A stretch of 64,000 nucleotides of DNA from assembly GCA_023079485.1 (NCBI GenBank), contig CM041084.1, forward strand, positions 105,176,967-105,240,966, given 5' to 3'. This document shows positions 24,355-38,300 of this stretch, one piece after another; the first letter of the stretch is position 1; each line of letters opens with the position of its first letter. Under the pieces are notes generated by a model. The model saw only the letters and a list, made by a program, of their open reading frames with translations. It was not told where the DNA came from and made no database searches. The position numbers were made by a program, and so were the translations under genes. The DNA is from Archilochus colubris. Taxonomy: Eukaryota > Chordata > Aves > Apodiformes > Trochilidae.

Positions 24355-27300
24355 GTGAGTATATGTATACAAATGAAATAAACCCAAGTCGAACATTAGG
24401 AGCAGTCTCTAACAGTTAAGTAGCTTCTAAAACATCCTTTTGTCTGAAGATATAAATATTTGTCTGAATACTTTTAATAGGGAACCTGATCAATTTATGA
24501 AATGGGCTTACATTACAATAACTGTTTATGCTATAGCAGACTTAGTGACCAAAGACATCTTTTCTAGTTTTCTGCTCCTACAAACTGTTTGATTTTCCCA
24601 GGTTTAGGATTATACTTTTGTAGCTAAGACTATTTGAGAGACTAAATCCACATGTTCTTTTAAAAATATATTACATTAATAGAAAGAAAAAATTGTTAAA
24701 AATCTATCCAGTTTTACCTACCTGCTTGTTTGCTGATGATATATTTCCTGCCATCTCTATGCAAAGTTACTTGTGTTAAGCGGATTCTTACTTTTTTACT
24801 TCTACCTTCAATGCAGCATTAAAAACTGAGGGCCCAAGGGGAATAATGTCATTCTGCTATGAAAAATATACTAAATAAGGGTGGAAATATTCATGGAGAT
24901 AACTCTCCTAAATGCAGATACCATGGAAATATCTCCTTTTAACATTTGTGTCAAATGTTTCAAAGTTGGAGCAGTGCAACTTCATGCCCATTTTTGTCAT
25001 TTTGAATTATCATATTCTGTCTTTTACTATATCCATACTAATCTTTCCTCCCCAGACTGTCTACCCCAGTTCAGGCTGCTTCAGATTCTGTCCCTGCACA
25101 TTGCTGGAATGAGCCAACATCAAACCAAACTTGCACAAGGAAACGAGGTGGGTAGAGACGTGCTGAAATTTTAACCTTTCTGTGCTGATACTATGTCTAG
25201 TCAAATATAAAAGGGAAAAAAAAGGTTCTGATATGTGGTTTTAGTACAGGCTGATTGGTGGACTCTTCAATAGGAGCGTAAATTCAGGTTTTCACCAAGT
25301 GCACTGTCATCAAGGGTGGCTTTTGCATGGTGGTTGCATGCTAATCAGTGATCAGGGAATAGGGCAAGCATGACTGCTAAAAGAAAACTGGAGAAAGCTC
25401 TTAAAAAATTCTAGGCCCTTTCCCATGTGTGATTTTTTCCTAAATGACTTTGGCTTGCTCCTTCCTGAGGTGGGCTGCAGAGGAAGGGTTTAAAATTCCC
25501 TGGATTTGCATGTCTTGCTGGTCAAAGTCAGAATTCTTTGTCTCCTGAACGTTCTGGGAGCACATAAAGGAAAAAAAGAAAACCCTACCCACTCACACAC
25601 ACACACACACCAAGTGGGCCTAGGGCACTTAATACTTTATTCTCATGAACAAGTTATAATAATAAAAAAAAAAAAAAAAAGAAAAGAAGCCATCCTGTGA
25701 TGTGAACCAGTCAGTTTGCCAGTTTGAGCTCAGGAGCTGGAGTGACTGAGGCAAATTGGATTCCAGCAGCTGCAACAGAAACCTCAGGAGATGGCTGGCT
25801 CTGCACAAGCAAGCTAAGTTCTGCTTTACAGTTATGGCATTAAAGTCCAAACCTCAGAGAAGTGAATGAGCATCTGAGGAAAGCTAATCAGAACTCCAGG
25901 TAAAGGACCTTAAGTCTGCACTGCACAGACTTTGACCTGGACTTTTCTCTGAAGATTTAGTAAGTCTTGAATGTCCACCATGTATAGCAGAGTAAAATTC
26001 ATTATATGGTGGTAAAGGTAATCAGTAGAGCATCTGGTTGAATTGTTCGAAGCAGAAGAGTGAAATACAGAGGAGCATATTAGGGTTTTATTTCGTATAG
26101 CTCTGTGTAGGCTGGATACAACTTAAACTGCTTTATCTTCTGCATGATTTAACCTTAACTCTTTCAAACCGGTGTGCAGTGATCTCATCTTTTACTGAAC
26201 ACTACAGGGTGAAATGTGAACTAAAATATGAATTCATTACTGAATCTACAGAATCATCATTAAATGAGTAAACCTACAACATTTATAATCTATATGCATA
26301 GAAAAATCATTATTTTACCACTTAGTTTGATAGCAAACATTTATTTGAAAGAGCACTGTTATTAGCAGCCTGCTTTCAATTAAGAATCTGTTCCTTTATG
26401 ACTGCTTTTTGAAGACTTAACATCATGGCTGTTATATAAGTCTCATCAGCTTTTTGGCATAAGCATTCTTAGGCCAGATGCAATAAGGTTTCATTTGGGT
26501 AAATTGTGCTTTTAGTAAGAGGCAGAGTAAAAAAAATAAAACAGATTTGGGTTTCATCCCATCATTCTCACTTTTAGAAGAGGCGGAAAAAAATGTAAAT
26601 TTAATAATGAAAAGTAATGGTGATATTTACAAAGATAATGCTAATTTGTGCTGTGAGCTCAAGTGGTGGTGTGAGGTGAACATTTGTCTTTTCTAACTGA
26701 AGCAGAACCATTAAACCTATTTCACACAGGCTGTCAACCATCCATCCAGTGGCAATGCTTTTTAGTCACAATTAAGCAGGCTACTTTAAGCTATGTCATT
26801 TGTTTTACTTAAATAAAAAAAAATCAAACTTTGCAGCCTAAGATGAATATAGGTAGGAGAAATATTAAATTTCTTTTTTGGGTGATACATCACCCTGCTG
26901 AAAACACAGTGAAGAAATGTGGAGAGGTAAAACCAACTCAGCTGGGGAGCAGCATGAAATCCCACTGCAGAAACCTTTTCACTCCCAGCCCCTCAGTCTC
27001 TTTCCCTCCTTCCACACCACTCCCCATCCCACAGCTGCATCCTCCAAAGCATCCTTCCACCACTCCTGTGAGAGATGTTGGGACACCTGACCCATACATC
27101 AGCCATGCCTTCCTCCCCACTCCCATTCTAATATCACAGGCACCCTCGGGAGGGGCGAATTGTCACCAGAGGGATGAGGGTGCAGAACCAGGAATGTTGC
27201 TCTGTACCCAGCTAAGTAACAGTGGAGAAATACCTGTGCACCTGAGCAAGGCAGATCCCCAGCTATTCGTGCTCTGACTGGCTTGCAGAAAGCTGCTATG

Positions 27301-30300
27301 TGAAGAGGAGATGAGGGAAAAAGGAAGCAGAAGGAATGACAGTGGCTCAGATGCCCAGACTGATGCAGGTGTTCTTGTTAACATTGTCTTATTGACAGTC
27401 TATCAGGTTGGGATGAAGAATTCAAAGGTAATGCAAGTATCGTGTTAATGGGAAGTTCCATAGGATGTATTATAGGCATTGTAAGGCTGCCAGAGCAAAT
27501 CCTGTTTCAGTGGTGAATTGGGTAATCTGTTGCATTTTTAAAGGCCATTCTTCCTGAGAGATTATGAATTTATATTGCCTAAGGTTGTATTCCATCATTA
27601 CAAAAGTGCTCGAATCCTCCTTAAAATTTGTTTTACCTGTAGCAGCACTGGGAATTTTGTCTCCTGCACTACATTCACTAACGCTGGCGTTTTGACATTT
27701 GAGACTTATCTCTTGGTTTTACCTGCCGCAGGAAAAAATTAGAGACACAACTTCTTTTAATAATGCAACTAGTGGTTCTACTTATTCAGTAGCCTCAAGC
27801 TAATGACATCTTTCTTTACTTTCTATACAATCATCTTCTCATATAAAGGTCTACTGTTAAATGATTAAATCATTGATCAAACAGTGATCTCTTTAATTTA
27901 ACCAAGACTTGCTGAACAAAAAGATGTCACTTTATACTTTCTCCAAGAAAAATCTGTATGTGCTGTATTCTATTAGTAGAAAGAAATGTAAAGATAAAGG
28001 GTAAATGTAATTACTGTTTAGTACTACTGTACAGTAGACTACTATTTCAACCAAGAAATTTCCACATATCCCAAATGTATCTCTTTTCAGCATTAAATCC
28101 CTTTTATTTACAGCCATTCTGAACCTGGGCTTGGCAACTAACTCACTATTGTTTGTGTGAATTCAATTTTAAAAGAATTTAAGAGCTGATGTAACCTTGC
28201 CTGTATCCCTGCCCATTTTTCTGTTACATTTCCCTCTGCTATTCTAAGGCATTCTTTTGTTGCCAGGAAAGGTTGTGGAAAAAAGTACTTTTTGAGCAAA
28301 TGGAAGAAAGTACTGTAAGGGCTGAAGCTTAAGTCCACTTCAGATTTGGCTGAGAAAGGGTAGGAGTGAGGTGCCCCCAGGAAGGAACAAGCCCCAGCTG
28401 TGGTGACTCACGGGTAGAAGTGATTTGCCAGGAGGACTGATATTCTTTCATGCTTATCAACAACCCACATTCTCTTCCTCAGCTGGGCTTCAGACAAAGG
28501 ATCATTTAACATTTCTGTATTAACTCTAAACAATCCCAGCATTTCTGGGTGTGCTGGACCTCCTAGGCCATCTTCTGTAGGATCTGAGGGTGCCTGCTGA
28601 AACACAGGGAGTGTTCATCCAGACATACTCTTCCTGGAGTATTTAACAAACTACTCTTTTCAGTAGCACAGCAAGGGCATTCTGTATGTCCTTGATCCTC
28701 CCAACTGTGCTTAGTTCTATTTTGTGTATTCTTTCTCCCTGGACTCCAGCTACTGCTTTATAGAAAACAATAGGCAATATATTTCATTTATTTTGTACAA
28801 GTACATATTATTTAGGTTGACACGGCAAAAGAAAATTCTAAGACATCCTAATTTCTTCAAATCTTCATTTGGAAAAAGTGGTTTGTTTAATGTGTGCAGG
28901 CTAGAAAACTTGGGAAGGTTTCTTGCCCTGTCTTTTCAGAGGCCTATCAGAGATTTTCTAGTAAATTCTAAACAACTGCCAAAGATAGCTTGACAAAGAA
29001 AAACTTTTGCAAGATGAAGCTCTCTGTGGATGGGAAGTGCTCACATCTGGAAGAGTCCTAGAAGATTTAAACTCAAAAATCTTTGAGGTGTCCTGCAGAG
29101 GAAGGCTATGAGTGTGCTGGCACCCAAGTGCCCATTGTAACCCACATACAGCTCACATGAGGATTACAATTTGGTGCCTTCTGTGCAGGCAGAAAATGCA
29201 AATGCTCCATGATACAGAATTTCCAACATATCTCCAGTGTGTCCTGAATCATTCAGTGATAAAATGGTTCTCTTCAGGCAGGGCAAGAAGGAATTTTTGT
29301 TGGAATTAGAACAGTTGGCCAACATCTCTGCAAATTTCAGCTCATCTAGGGATTACTCTAAGTATAGCCACTGAGGGATGTGGTTTCCTGGGGCCAACAC
29401 AGAAGACATCTAGTTAGAATTACAGGTTTGAGTGAAGTTGGATTGTAATCTAAAACTGGGGACTGTGGAGGTCTTTTAGCCATTGCTTGGCATTACTGAA
29501 AGTGAAAAATAGAATAGTAGAAATACTTAAGATAACTTTGAAGAAGATATGAAACCTAAAACAGTTTATAGGAACACCAGTAGATAAGGAAAAAAAAAAA
29601 AAAGCAGCAGCATTCAGGCAACCTAAAAATATAACCTATTATAATCTATTGTGGCTCTGTTCTGTTCAGACAGTTGAGAAGCAGTATTTTGCTGAGGACA
29701 TTAACCATCTTTTAGTTTTTAGACCTGTTTTTTTCTTTGTTTTCTGGCGGGTTTGTTCATAACATTAGTGGGTCTGCAGAACCTGGCTGTTGTGACAGTG
29801 AACATATGAAACTTGTAAAATGGTGGGCATTCATAAAAGAAGTGACAGCTTTTCAAGAGAATATTTACCAGGACTCAAACAGGATCTTGTAGCACTTGTG
29901 CTTGATAAGGCGTTAGAGGTGGGGAGACACATAAAACCCCAGATCTGTGGGATGTTGTAACAATCTTTCTGATGGTTGGGGATTGTCAGTGACATGAGCC
30001 TGTTTCTCATCCTCTTAACACCAGATGGAAATGCCAGAAATAAACAAATATTTCAGTTCTGTATAAAAGTCCTGGGGAAAGGCCAGGGCAGATAAAACAC
30101 TGGAGAAGGGGAAGAAGTACAATGGAGAATGAACCAAACAATAAATGTGACCATGTGCACTGTGAGCCACCTGATTAAACCAGATGCCTCTGGAGAGGAA
30201 ATGGCAAAATACCTTTATATCCCCTGGAGCCATCAAAGGAAGCCTGCAGTGCAGGGCATCAGCTTTATCCTCTCAGGTTTAATATCTGATGTGTTTGCAT

Positions 30301-31890
30301 CTGTGATGGGGGTGCAAGGCAGAATTCCTGTTACAAGAGTACAATAGTTGTAGCTCTGCTATAGGTTAACACTGCACAGACCAGTAGTTATACTAGGGCA
30401 TATGCTGGACTTGGATGTGTCAAGAGAGAGCTTGGGATATTTCTTTCCCTTACTACTGGGAAAAGCAGTAAATGGAGTCAGATGAATATGCTGTATCTGC
30501 TGCACTGTGAGAGGCAAGTTTCAGTCTTGTCTGAGACTCACTGCTGTTCATAAACAACACTGCTAGTTCAATTTCATTTTCCTTCTGGTTCATTGTTATT
30601 TTTATAACTCTTTTATTTGCAATATTATTTTAAGACAGCAAGTCAGACAGTAAATAACTTGACAGTATTCATTTAAGCTTTCTGGATGCAGAAAGTTTCT
30701 AATATCTTTACCAATGGGTCAGTTCATTCCCTACTCACAATAATTTGCAAAAAAGGACAGGAAACTCCCTCGAGGAATTTTCTACAGACAGTTCCATCAG
30801 GAATGCATTAAGTGTATATTTATCTCTTGCCTCCCCCTGTTCTTTTTGGAACAGGCAAAGCAGTTCAGATCTGGGAACCAGGATATCTCAAGGGATCTGC
30901 CAGAGGTCAGGCATTTCTGCTTAGAAACCCAGCGCCTCTGTGCTACCCACACTCCCTGTGGTTCTTTCTTAGTCCTGGCAGTGCAGCCCCAGAATACAGC
31001 CAAGGCATGGGGAGGACTTCACACAATGGCTATTTACTTTTGGGTAGATTACTGATTATTTCTGGATGAGAATCATGCAAGACATACCAAACCTTCTGGC
31101 CTGAGTGTGCATCCCACCCTTTTTGCACAAAATGGACACCTTTAGCTCAGGAGTAAGATCAGGAGAGAGGACCCTGGAGCGTCCTCTCACGGTCTGGTTC
31201 ACACAGAAAATCACTCACAGTTAGTGAGGGGTGCATGACCCAACACCTGATACCCTTACCAGCTCTACAAAATTTTACATTAGAAACAGTGATATGAAAA
31301 ATACTATGATCTTCTGATATATATATCCAGCAACATTGATTTGATTGGAAATTAGTTAGAACTTACTCATGTATTTGTCATTGTCTCTTTGTTAGCATCA
31401 CTGAATGCATTTGCAAGTTGTCGACCCAGTTAAACTTTGTTTTTTGATGCTTCACATCACTGAGAAGGAGGTTTTTCAAAAGAAGTCGAGGAACAAATGT
31501 TCCACAGTGTTTCGTAAACCTGAGGCACATGGAGAAGTCAATCAAAACAAAATAACACAACAGTAAGGTAGCAAAGTAGCTTGAAATACCAAGAGAAATG
31601 GAGAATAGACCTCTTTTATATCAATTGCAAGTGATGTTCTGAGTATAAGACTTGTCCCTTTGGCCACAGTAAAGCTAGAGATTCCTCAAGAACCAAGAAT
31701 GTGGCTGAAGAGTTGTATTACCAGAGGAGAGGAGATACGGCGAACAATTGAGGTATTTTCTTCCTCTCCAAAGGCAGAGTCCTGTTTTCTTGAGGCGAGT
31801 CTGTCCCTCATTCAATTTCATTTTCTTTTCTCACAGTAAAAAGCTGTCACAGACAACTGGTATCTTATCATCATATAAAATGCAACAGCG
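24355..31890. other. Mostly unique non-coding sequence
   Basis: No gene is recognised. It contains a short CA repeat (25594-25610), a 17-base poly(A) (25664-25680), a pyrimidine-rich patch (about 26.96-27.13 kb), a 15-base poly(A) near 29591 and a perfect 8-bp stem at 31165-31188. Confidence 0.5.
25594..25610. repeat. Short CA repeat
   Basis: About eight CA units followed within 60 bases by a 17-base poly(A). Confidence 0.8.
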
Positions 31891-31895
31891 AATAG

Positions 31896-31917
31896 AAAAA
31901 AAAAAAAAAAAAAAAAA
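31896..31917. repeat. Poly(A) tract, 22 bases
   Basis: An uninterrupted A run. No recognisable retroposon body precedes it. Confidence 0.85.
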
Positions 31918-33837
31918 GAAAGGAAGATAAAGTTTGGGGATAAATAATTAATTGCTTGAGGAGATACTGACAAGGAACAAGTATTTCTTCTGTAAATACA
32001 TTATATGTTAGAAAGGAAGAAGGCACTGCTCTAGCAGGACAAGGACAAAAGATTGATCCTGGCACAGAGTGGGGGAGAGCACTTACCAGTATTTTGCCTG
32101 AGGGGCAAGAAGTTTGTCCCCATAGGTGTCTACAGAAAAAAGACACTTTTTTTCCTCTGTGATTCCCAGTAATATGCTCATCTAGCAGTTCTGGGACTGT
32201 CAGGCAGGAAATCACCATGGGGGCAGCATTCAATCTTCCAGACCAAGAGGAGCTGGAGGAAACCATCTCATCACCCGCCTGCAGTTCTGAAGACAGATAT
32301 GTGGCTGGATGCTTCCCCTGCTCCTCACCGGCTGTGGGCTGAGGGATGGAAATCAGTCAAGGGAGGGACAGAGCCCAGGTAGCCCCACAGCCCTCACTGC
32401 AAGTGCTCCAGGGGCAGACCTGGGTGCCTGGATTGTGTCTGGCCACCAGCATCTTGACATTCAGATTTCAAAGTAGGACCTGGGGACAGGCTTTTGGTGA
32501 GGTCCAGTACCAGCAGTCAGAAAACGAACTATTTCTTTTTATCTTGCATCCGCAGCTGAGCAATACCTGGCAGTTGTGACAGATTCTTAGGGCTGAATTT
32601 ATAGAAAGGAAAGACTTGGGGGCAAACTTGCTTAGCTGTGGGGACATGGTAATCAGAGGTTGTTACAAATCCTCTCTCCTAATCTGAATAAATTATCTGC
32701 GGGAAAAGAAAATAAGCTACCGTGTGGATTATAATACAAATACTGTATTTTGGAACCAGGTAGATTCACATCTCAGAGTTTAGCTAGATTTATTTCTTCA
32801 GGAAAAAAAATGATCAGAAATAATTTTCCTGGGTTTTTCTAGAGCAATTTAGTGATTATTTCCCTACTACAGAATGAAAATTTCTCATTTAGTTTCATCC
32901 GCATGATTAAAATAAACTGGAATACAAAGATCTCTTTCTTGGAATAATTAGTCCAGTGACTTAAACTTGACAGGGGAAGAGGATACTCTGCTGCCAGAAC
33001 TGGAAATGTCTACCACAGGGAACTATGCAAGAAGAGACATTGAGCCTGAATTAACTTGTCTCTTTATATGAGTCAGTAAGGACCCTGACAGGCAGGTGAA
33101 GAAGGAAAGATCAGACTCTGGCTTTTCTACCTGAGTATGAATATCTTTCCTATGGGTAACAACTGTGTAGCCACTGAGCAGGGGAGGCAATGCCCTAGGT
33201 CAGGTCTCTGGGTGCTCTGTGGTGGGAAGAGGGAAATGCCTGGCCCACCTGATGGGAAACACTGGGATAAGTCAATTTGCCAGTGATAGACACAATAGTC
33301 TCTATTTTTGCCAAGGTTTGCATTTTATTTGCTCTTTCTTGGTTGTTTCTGTAGTCTGTCATCAGTCTGAAAGCAGCTGTTTTGATCCTCCTGTTAGGTG
33401 AAAGGGAACAATTTGGGCTCTTCACATGGCTAGGGATTACTTACTTGAGCTGAAGGAAAAACCTGACTGGCTCAGGCTTGAATTCCCTGAGGAGAGGCTA
33501 CTTGTCAAAATTAATGATAATGATACCTTTCAAATTAAGGCAAGAGTCAATGAACACCCTCTGTTACAGAAAATGTTTGCTATGTAAGGGCTTTTTCAGA
33601 CAAATGCCTTTGACTCATATTTACTTCTCTTTAATCCTTTGGTACTGGAAATGGGAATTTAGCAGAGGGCAGAGTGCCTCCTTTCCACTAATCTCTGAAG
33701 AACACAAAGCAAAGACCAGGAGATCCCAGTGCTTAAACAAAATATTTCATCTTTTATTTTTTTCCGACCCAGATTGCAAAGTGTTTGGTGTCTTCTAATA
33801 GTATTTCTCACTTGCATTATTTGCATTATTGGTTGCA

Positions 33838-33910
33838 ATTATGCTGTATCTGCTAAAAGTATTAAAAATCAATAATGAGCAGCTGATGTACAGACCACAA
33901 AAAAAAAAAA
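33838..33910 (+). repeat. Poly(A)-tailed segment, copy A
   Basis: Contains 'tgctgtatctgctaaaagta' followed by 'ttaaaaatcaat', and ends in 12 A. The body resembles the segment at 35.29 kb over about 40 bases, with a one-base gap. It may be the 3' end of an unrecognised retroposon or a local duplication. Confidence 0.45.
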
Positions 33911-34507
33911 GTAATATTGTTCTGGACTGCAAAGAGATAAAAAAGCAGATGAAATTTTTGCCTTCTTTTCAGGATAGAATAATGATCCGAAGATCTATTT
34001 ATATTTTACATGATCATTGGCTTTTGCATTCTTAGATTAATATTCAAAATCAATTCACATAAAGTTGGAATGATACTGCTGGTGCATGTAGTAAAATATC
34101 TACTGCAGAAAAAATTACACCTCTCTCTTCTTTGAAAGTCATAGTTAAAGGTGCTGATAGCAAAAGGGTCTTTGGCAAAGTGGAAATCTCAGCTGCAGAT
34201 GGGAGGTTTATTGCCTTCCTTTGCATTTTATAGCATATTCTGTAAGTCAGATGGGGAAAGCAATGGACATTTGCCAAAGCAGAACCCCATTTGTCTAATC
34301 ACCAAGTATACCCACAAGCTCCACAAGAGAATATACCCATGAAGCTCTTTTCATGACTGTCAGGAGTATAAAACAGAAGAAATGAGGGAGCACTGGAGTT
34401 ACGGTAAATGCCTGAGTATTTCTGCAAGTGTACTTTTTCTTTTTGCCCTCAAAATGGTGCATGACAATCTCATGCTGTTAATATCCCTGCACTCACTTTA
34501 TCTTTAC

Positions 34508-34524
34508 CCTCCCCCTCCCCCCCC
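34508..34524. repeat. C-rich run
   Basis: CCT then five C, T, and eight C, giving a short homopolymer-like tract. Confidence 0.75.
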
Positions 34525-35287
34525 AGTACTAAATGAACCCCAGAAGATACTGGGGGAATGGCAAAAAATCACAGAGAAGGTATTTTTTAAGGCATCTAAC
34601 CAAAAATGAGAGAAGAGAGACCAAGCACTCCCTTTCTTTGCCTTGTTCCCCAGAAAACCTCATTGAATTTAGTGCTGGGTAAATTTACTGGATCCAATTT
34701 ACTGAGCAGATTCTGCCCAGCACAACACATGCAATGGTAGAAAAGCATCCTCCAAACGTCCTGGACATCCTAAGCTGAAGAGACCACCTCTAGGGGTGAA
34801 ACAGTGCTTTGGTCTCAGTGCTAATTCAGTCCTTGTCCTCTCTGCTGTGACTGCCAACAACTGTATCAATTAGTGGTACCAATTGTGATGGTGATTTCTG
34901 TGATGTGAACACCTGTCCTCTAGGAACTGGGCGAAGGCGACCAAACAGTTGTCAGATGGTAAGTGTAATGCTAATTGATCCAATCCATAGATCTGTCTCC
35001 ATATAATGCTTAGTGCCAGAAAGTTACACAGCCAGACATCTGGCAACTAGATGGTCGTCTAACTCTCTATCAGTTTGACTTTGGCAAGCAACAAAGTTGG
35101 TCTAGTTGTGTATGCTTTAGGCAGCTTAAGAAAGTTAAAATGTTGTTTTATGCCTGTTGAAGGTCTGTCTCTCTGTCTCGGTCTTTATTAAAATTGTAAC
35201 GCCAAAGTGACCTTCAGTCAGTACCAACCTGTCTCAGAAGTGAACTGATGACCTAAGAGTGAAAGGTTCCTTATCTACTTAATCCAG

Positions 35288-35355
35288 TTGTGCTGCATCG
35301 GCTAAAATACTGAAAAATCAATGAAGTAGTGAGAAAGTGCAAAAAAAAAAAAAAA
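35288..35355 (+). repeat. Poly(A)-tailed segment, copy B
   Basis: Contains 'tgctgcatcggctaaaatac' followed by 'tgaaaaatcaat', and ends in 15 A (35341-35355). It is the partner of the segment at 33.84 kb and lies in the same orientation. Confidence 0.45.
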
Positions 35356-38300
35356 GACTGTTTCATTGTTTGTTGTCTTGAATATATTCACTGCTTGTCA
35401 TGATCGTGAAGCAAGTAGGGCAGCATTGAAACCTCCTGATTACAGAGGAAATACTGGATTAATATTCACAGTCATTTTATTAACAGTTGCACTTGCAGTT
35501 CTTGAGTCCTAAATTTGGGAGCAGAGCATTCCTTGATGTCAAAGGCAGGGCAATAGCACTTGCCTATTACTTTCAGTGCTGCATGTATAAGTGGTGTGAG
35601 CATTGTTAGTGAAATAGAAAGATAAATATGGTGCTTTTTTCCATCTATTACTTATCCTCCTAGTTTAAGTGCTAGCAGCTTTACTGGAACACAAAGGCAG
35701 TTTCTATCCCAGAGAAATTAGAAAAAACAGTAACAGCACATGAGTTTGGAGCAGTCATGGGGAACGCTATTAGAACATTTTATTTCATTCCTTCTTTTAT
35801 GGTGTTGAAATAAGAGTGTGAATTGGTATGAGTTAGCTTTTGTGGACCTTAACAAAGAAGAGATAACATGAAAAGACAGGTTCATAATTTCCTTGTGAAG
35901 CATGCAACCTCTACATAGACCAGAGAATGAGAAGATCTGGATGACTGCAGAAATGCCCTTGCAAGGTTACAGACTGCATTGCACGGAGGGAAGCACTAAG
36001 AAAATAGAGTGTAGACCTGAGTGGAGCTTTGAGAGCTCACATGGCTCATGAAGGCAGGCATGAGAAGCTGGAATTTGCTGTGCTCAAAGCTATGATGGAG
36101 GAAGATAAATAGTTCAGAAAAGCGTTTAACGAGATAATATCAGCAACTAGGTTTTGTATGAGGTGAACTGGACAAAGGCAGCAGAGAAGGCAAATAGGCA
36201 GAGGTTGCAGACATCAGGGGTGTGGTTCTTGAAACAAAAAAGAAATATCTGGAGAGAGTGGCAGAAGATGTTTTAGAGAAGATGGAAGCCTGGGAGAAAT
36301 AGAAGTTTCAGAAATGGTTTTGTTATGGCATGAACAGTGGTAGGGGTCAAATGAAAGAGAGAAGAAACAGAAGCTTAGAGACATTTGCTTTTAACAATGT
36401 GTTTAATCTAATGATAATAATCTACCAGAAAGACACATACAGAGACCCATGGGAAAAGCGGGCAAGTAAATTTGTGAACTGTTAGCACTGAGATAAATCT
36501 TAAAAATAGGCCTGCCTGAAGCCACACAGATGTGTATACACATGCACAGAGTGCCTGGAGTAGATGATGGGCCTCCCTGATGCTATTTCTCTCTAGTGCT
36601 ATCAGCCCTACATCCCCACGCCTCCTTAGGATGTGCTGTGACAAAGAAACTGAGCAAGAAGTGATGCTGCCCAGAGGTTAAGGGCAGAACTGATGAAATG
36701 TTCCTCTCACAGTGCCAGCTCCCATTTCTGCTCTGTCCTGGAAAATCACAACTCACTGACTGGTAGCATCACTGGTTTTGTGATACCAATCAGCCTGAAA
36801 ACATACCCTCAAACTTGAGCAATTAATGCAGGTGAAGATGAGAAGGAAATCAAGGAGCTGTAAAAGATTCAGTCAAAACAGGAGAAGAGAGGAGAAAGGG
36901 CAAAGGTAGACCAGTGTCTTTTCAGAGAGACTACTGTTGGCATTTGATCTCTGCTTTCATGACCAGTGCTTTAATGAGAGAAGAACAGGTTTGATGCTTT
37001 GTCTGAGTCAGAAGTCTGCAAATTGGGGCACAACTTGCTGTTTCAATGTGTGCCTACTTGATGGTCCTGTCTTTTGGATAGCTGTTGGAGGAGGGCAATT
37101 TTCATCAAAGTTCATTTAGCTTCAGTGACTCCCCAGGAAGGTGTCAAGGCCAATGTCCTTTCCTCACCTAACTGTGAACAGAGTATCAGATACCAGTGAG
37201 CTTGGCCTGCAGAAGGCACTCGGCGCCAACAGCTGGAAACCACTTTTATTAGAAAGGGGATGATCCAAACCATGCTCTTTGTACTCTCTGCAAAATACAG
37301 ATAATTTGAGGGGAGAAGTGAGTAATCTTTAATGTACTCATCCAAACCAAATATTTGTCTCTGTGGTTTTGGAGGCTATCTCTCCTACACCATCTGCTGA
37401 ATAAGAGCTCAGCAAAGCTTTTACTGAAGGAGATGAGTAGCCGAGGGAAGAGGATTCCCTCTGGGTTTGCAGCTTTGCACTTCAGCAGCATTTTCTCCGT
37501 GTGCCTGGCACAAGGCAGCAGTGGGGTCAGGTTGTACACCATCCCTGAGCAGGAGGGAAAAATATGGGTTTGTTTGCACAAGGCTTGAAGTTGAAGTGAT
37601 TTTTAAAAGAACATCCCACAACACTGCTCTGATGCAGGAAGTGGCAGAGGTGATTGCAGGGAGTTTATAGCTCTGAAGATAATCTGACTTCCAAAAGCTC
37701 TTATGCTGTAAGGAATCAATGACAATGTAATGGTTCTGCTCCATCATTGTTAAGCCCCACGTTGGCACAGTGTCACGAAAATAAGACATATTCAGAGATG
37801 TTGAGGATGAGTTCTTATATTTACCTCCATATTTACCTCCAATATCTGAACAGGAAGTAAAATGACAGTGTATCTGTTGCTTACTTCATCTTGAGGACTG
37901 ATAGATGGAAATATTCTGCAATCACCTTCACTGAAACTATTCTTCCTGAAGCTGTGGTCTCATCAATTCAGATTATAAGCAAACTACCAGGACTGAACTG
38001 GGCCAGTCTTTTTGGGGAAAAAAACCTAAGAAAGACCATAAACACTATAAGATTCAGAAGGTGAATGCTGCTTGGAATAACAAGGGTAATCATTCTGCTA
38101 AAGCTTATTTTACTTCCTAGTTTTTGAGGTGTTTGTCACAATGCTGTAGCACATTTGATGAAAAGAAGATGTTAGCACCAATGCCCTGAACCCATCTCCA
38201 TCCTTCATCTGCTCCAATCCATCCCTCCTACAGCTTGAGTGAATTTTTAATCCTTTTTCTTTGGTGTCCTACTCTGTGTGATGCATCTGTATACTTAAAA

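Noticed and set aside
34945..34965. Donor-like GATGGTAAGTG
   Set aside because: An isolated splice-donor match with no open exon or acceptor nearby.
37249..37789. Cluster of overlapping 77-122-codon frames on both strands
   Set aside because: The frames overlap and show no domain. No splice-consistent exon was found.
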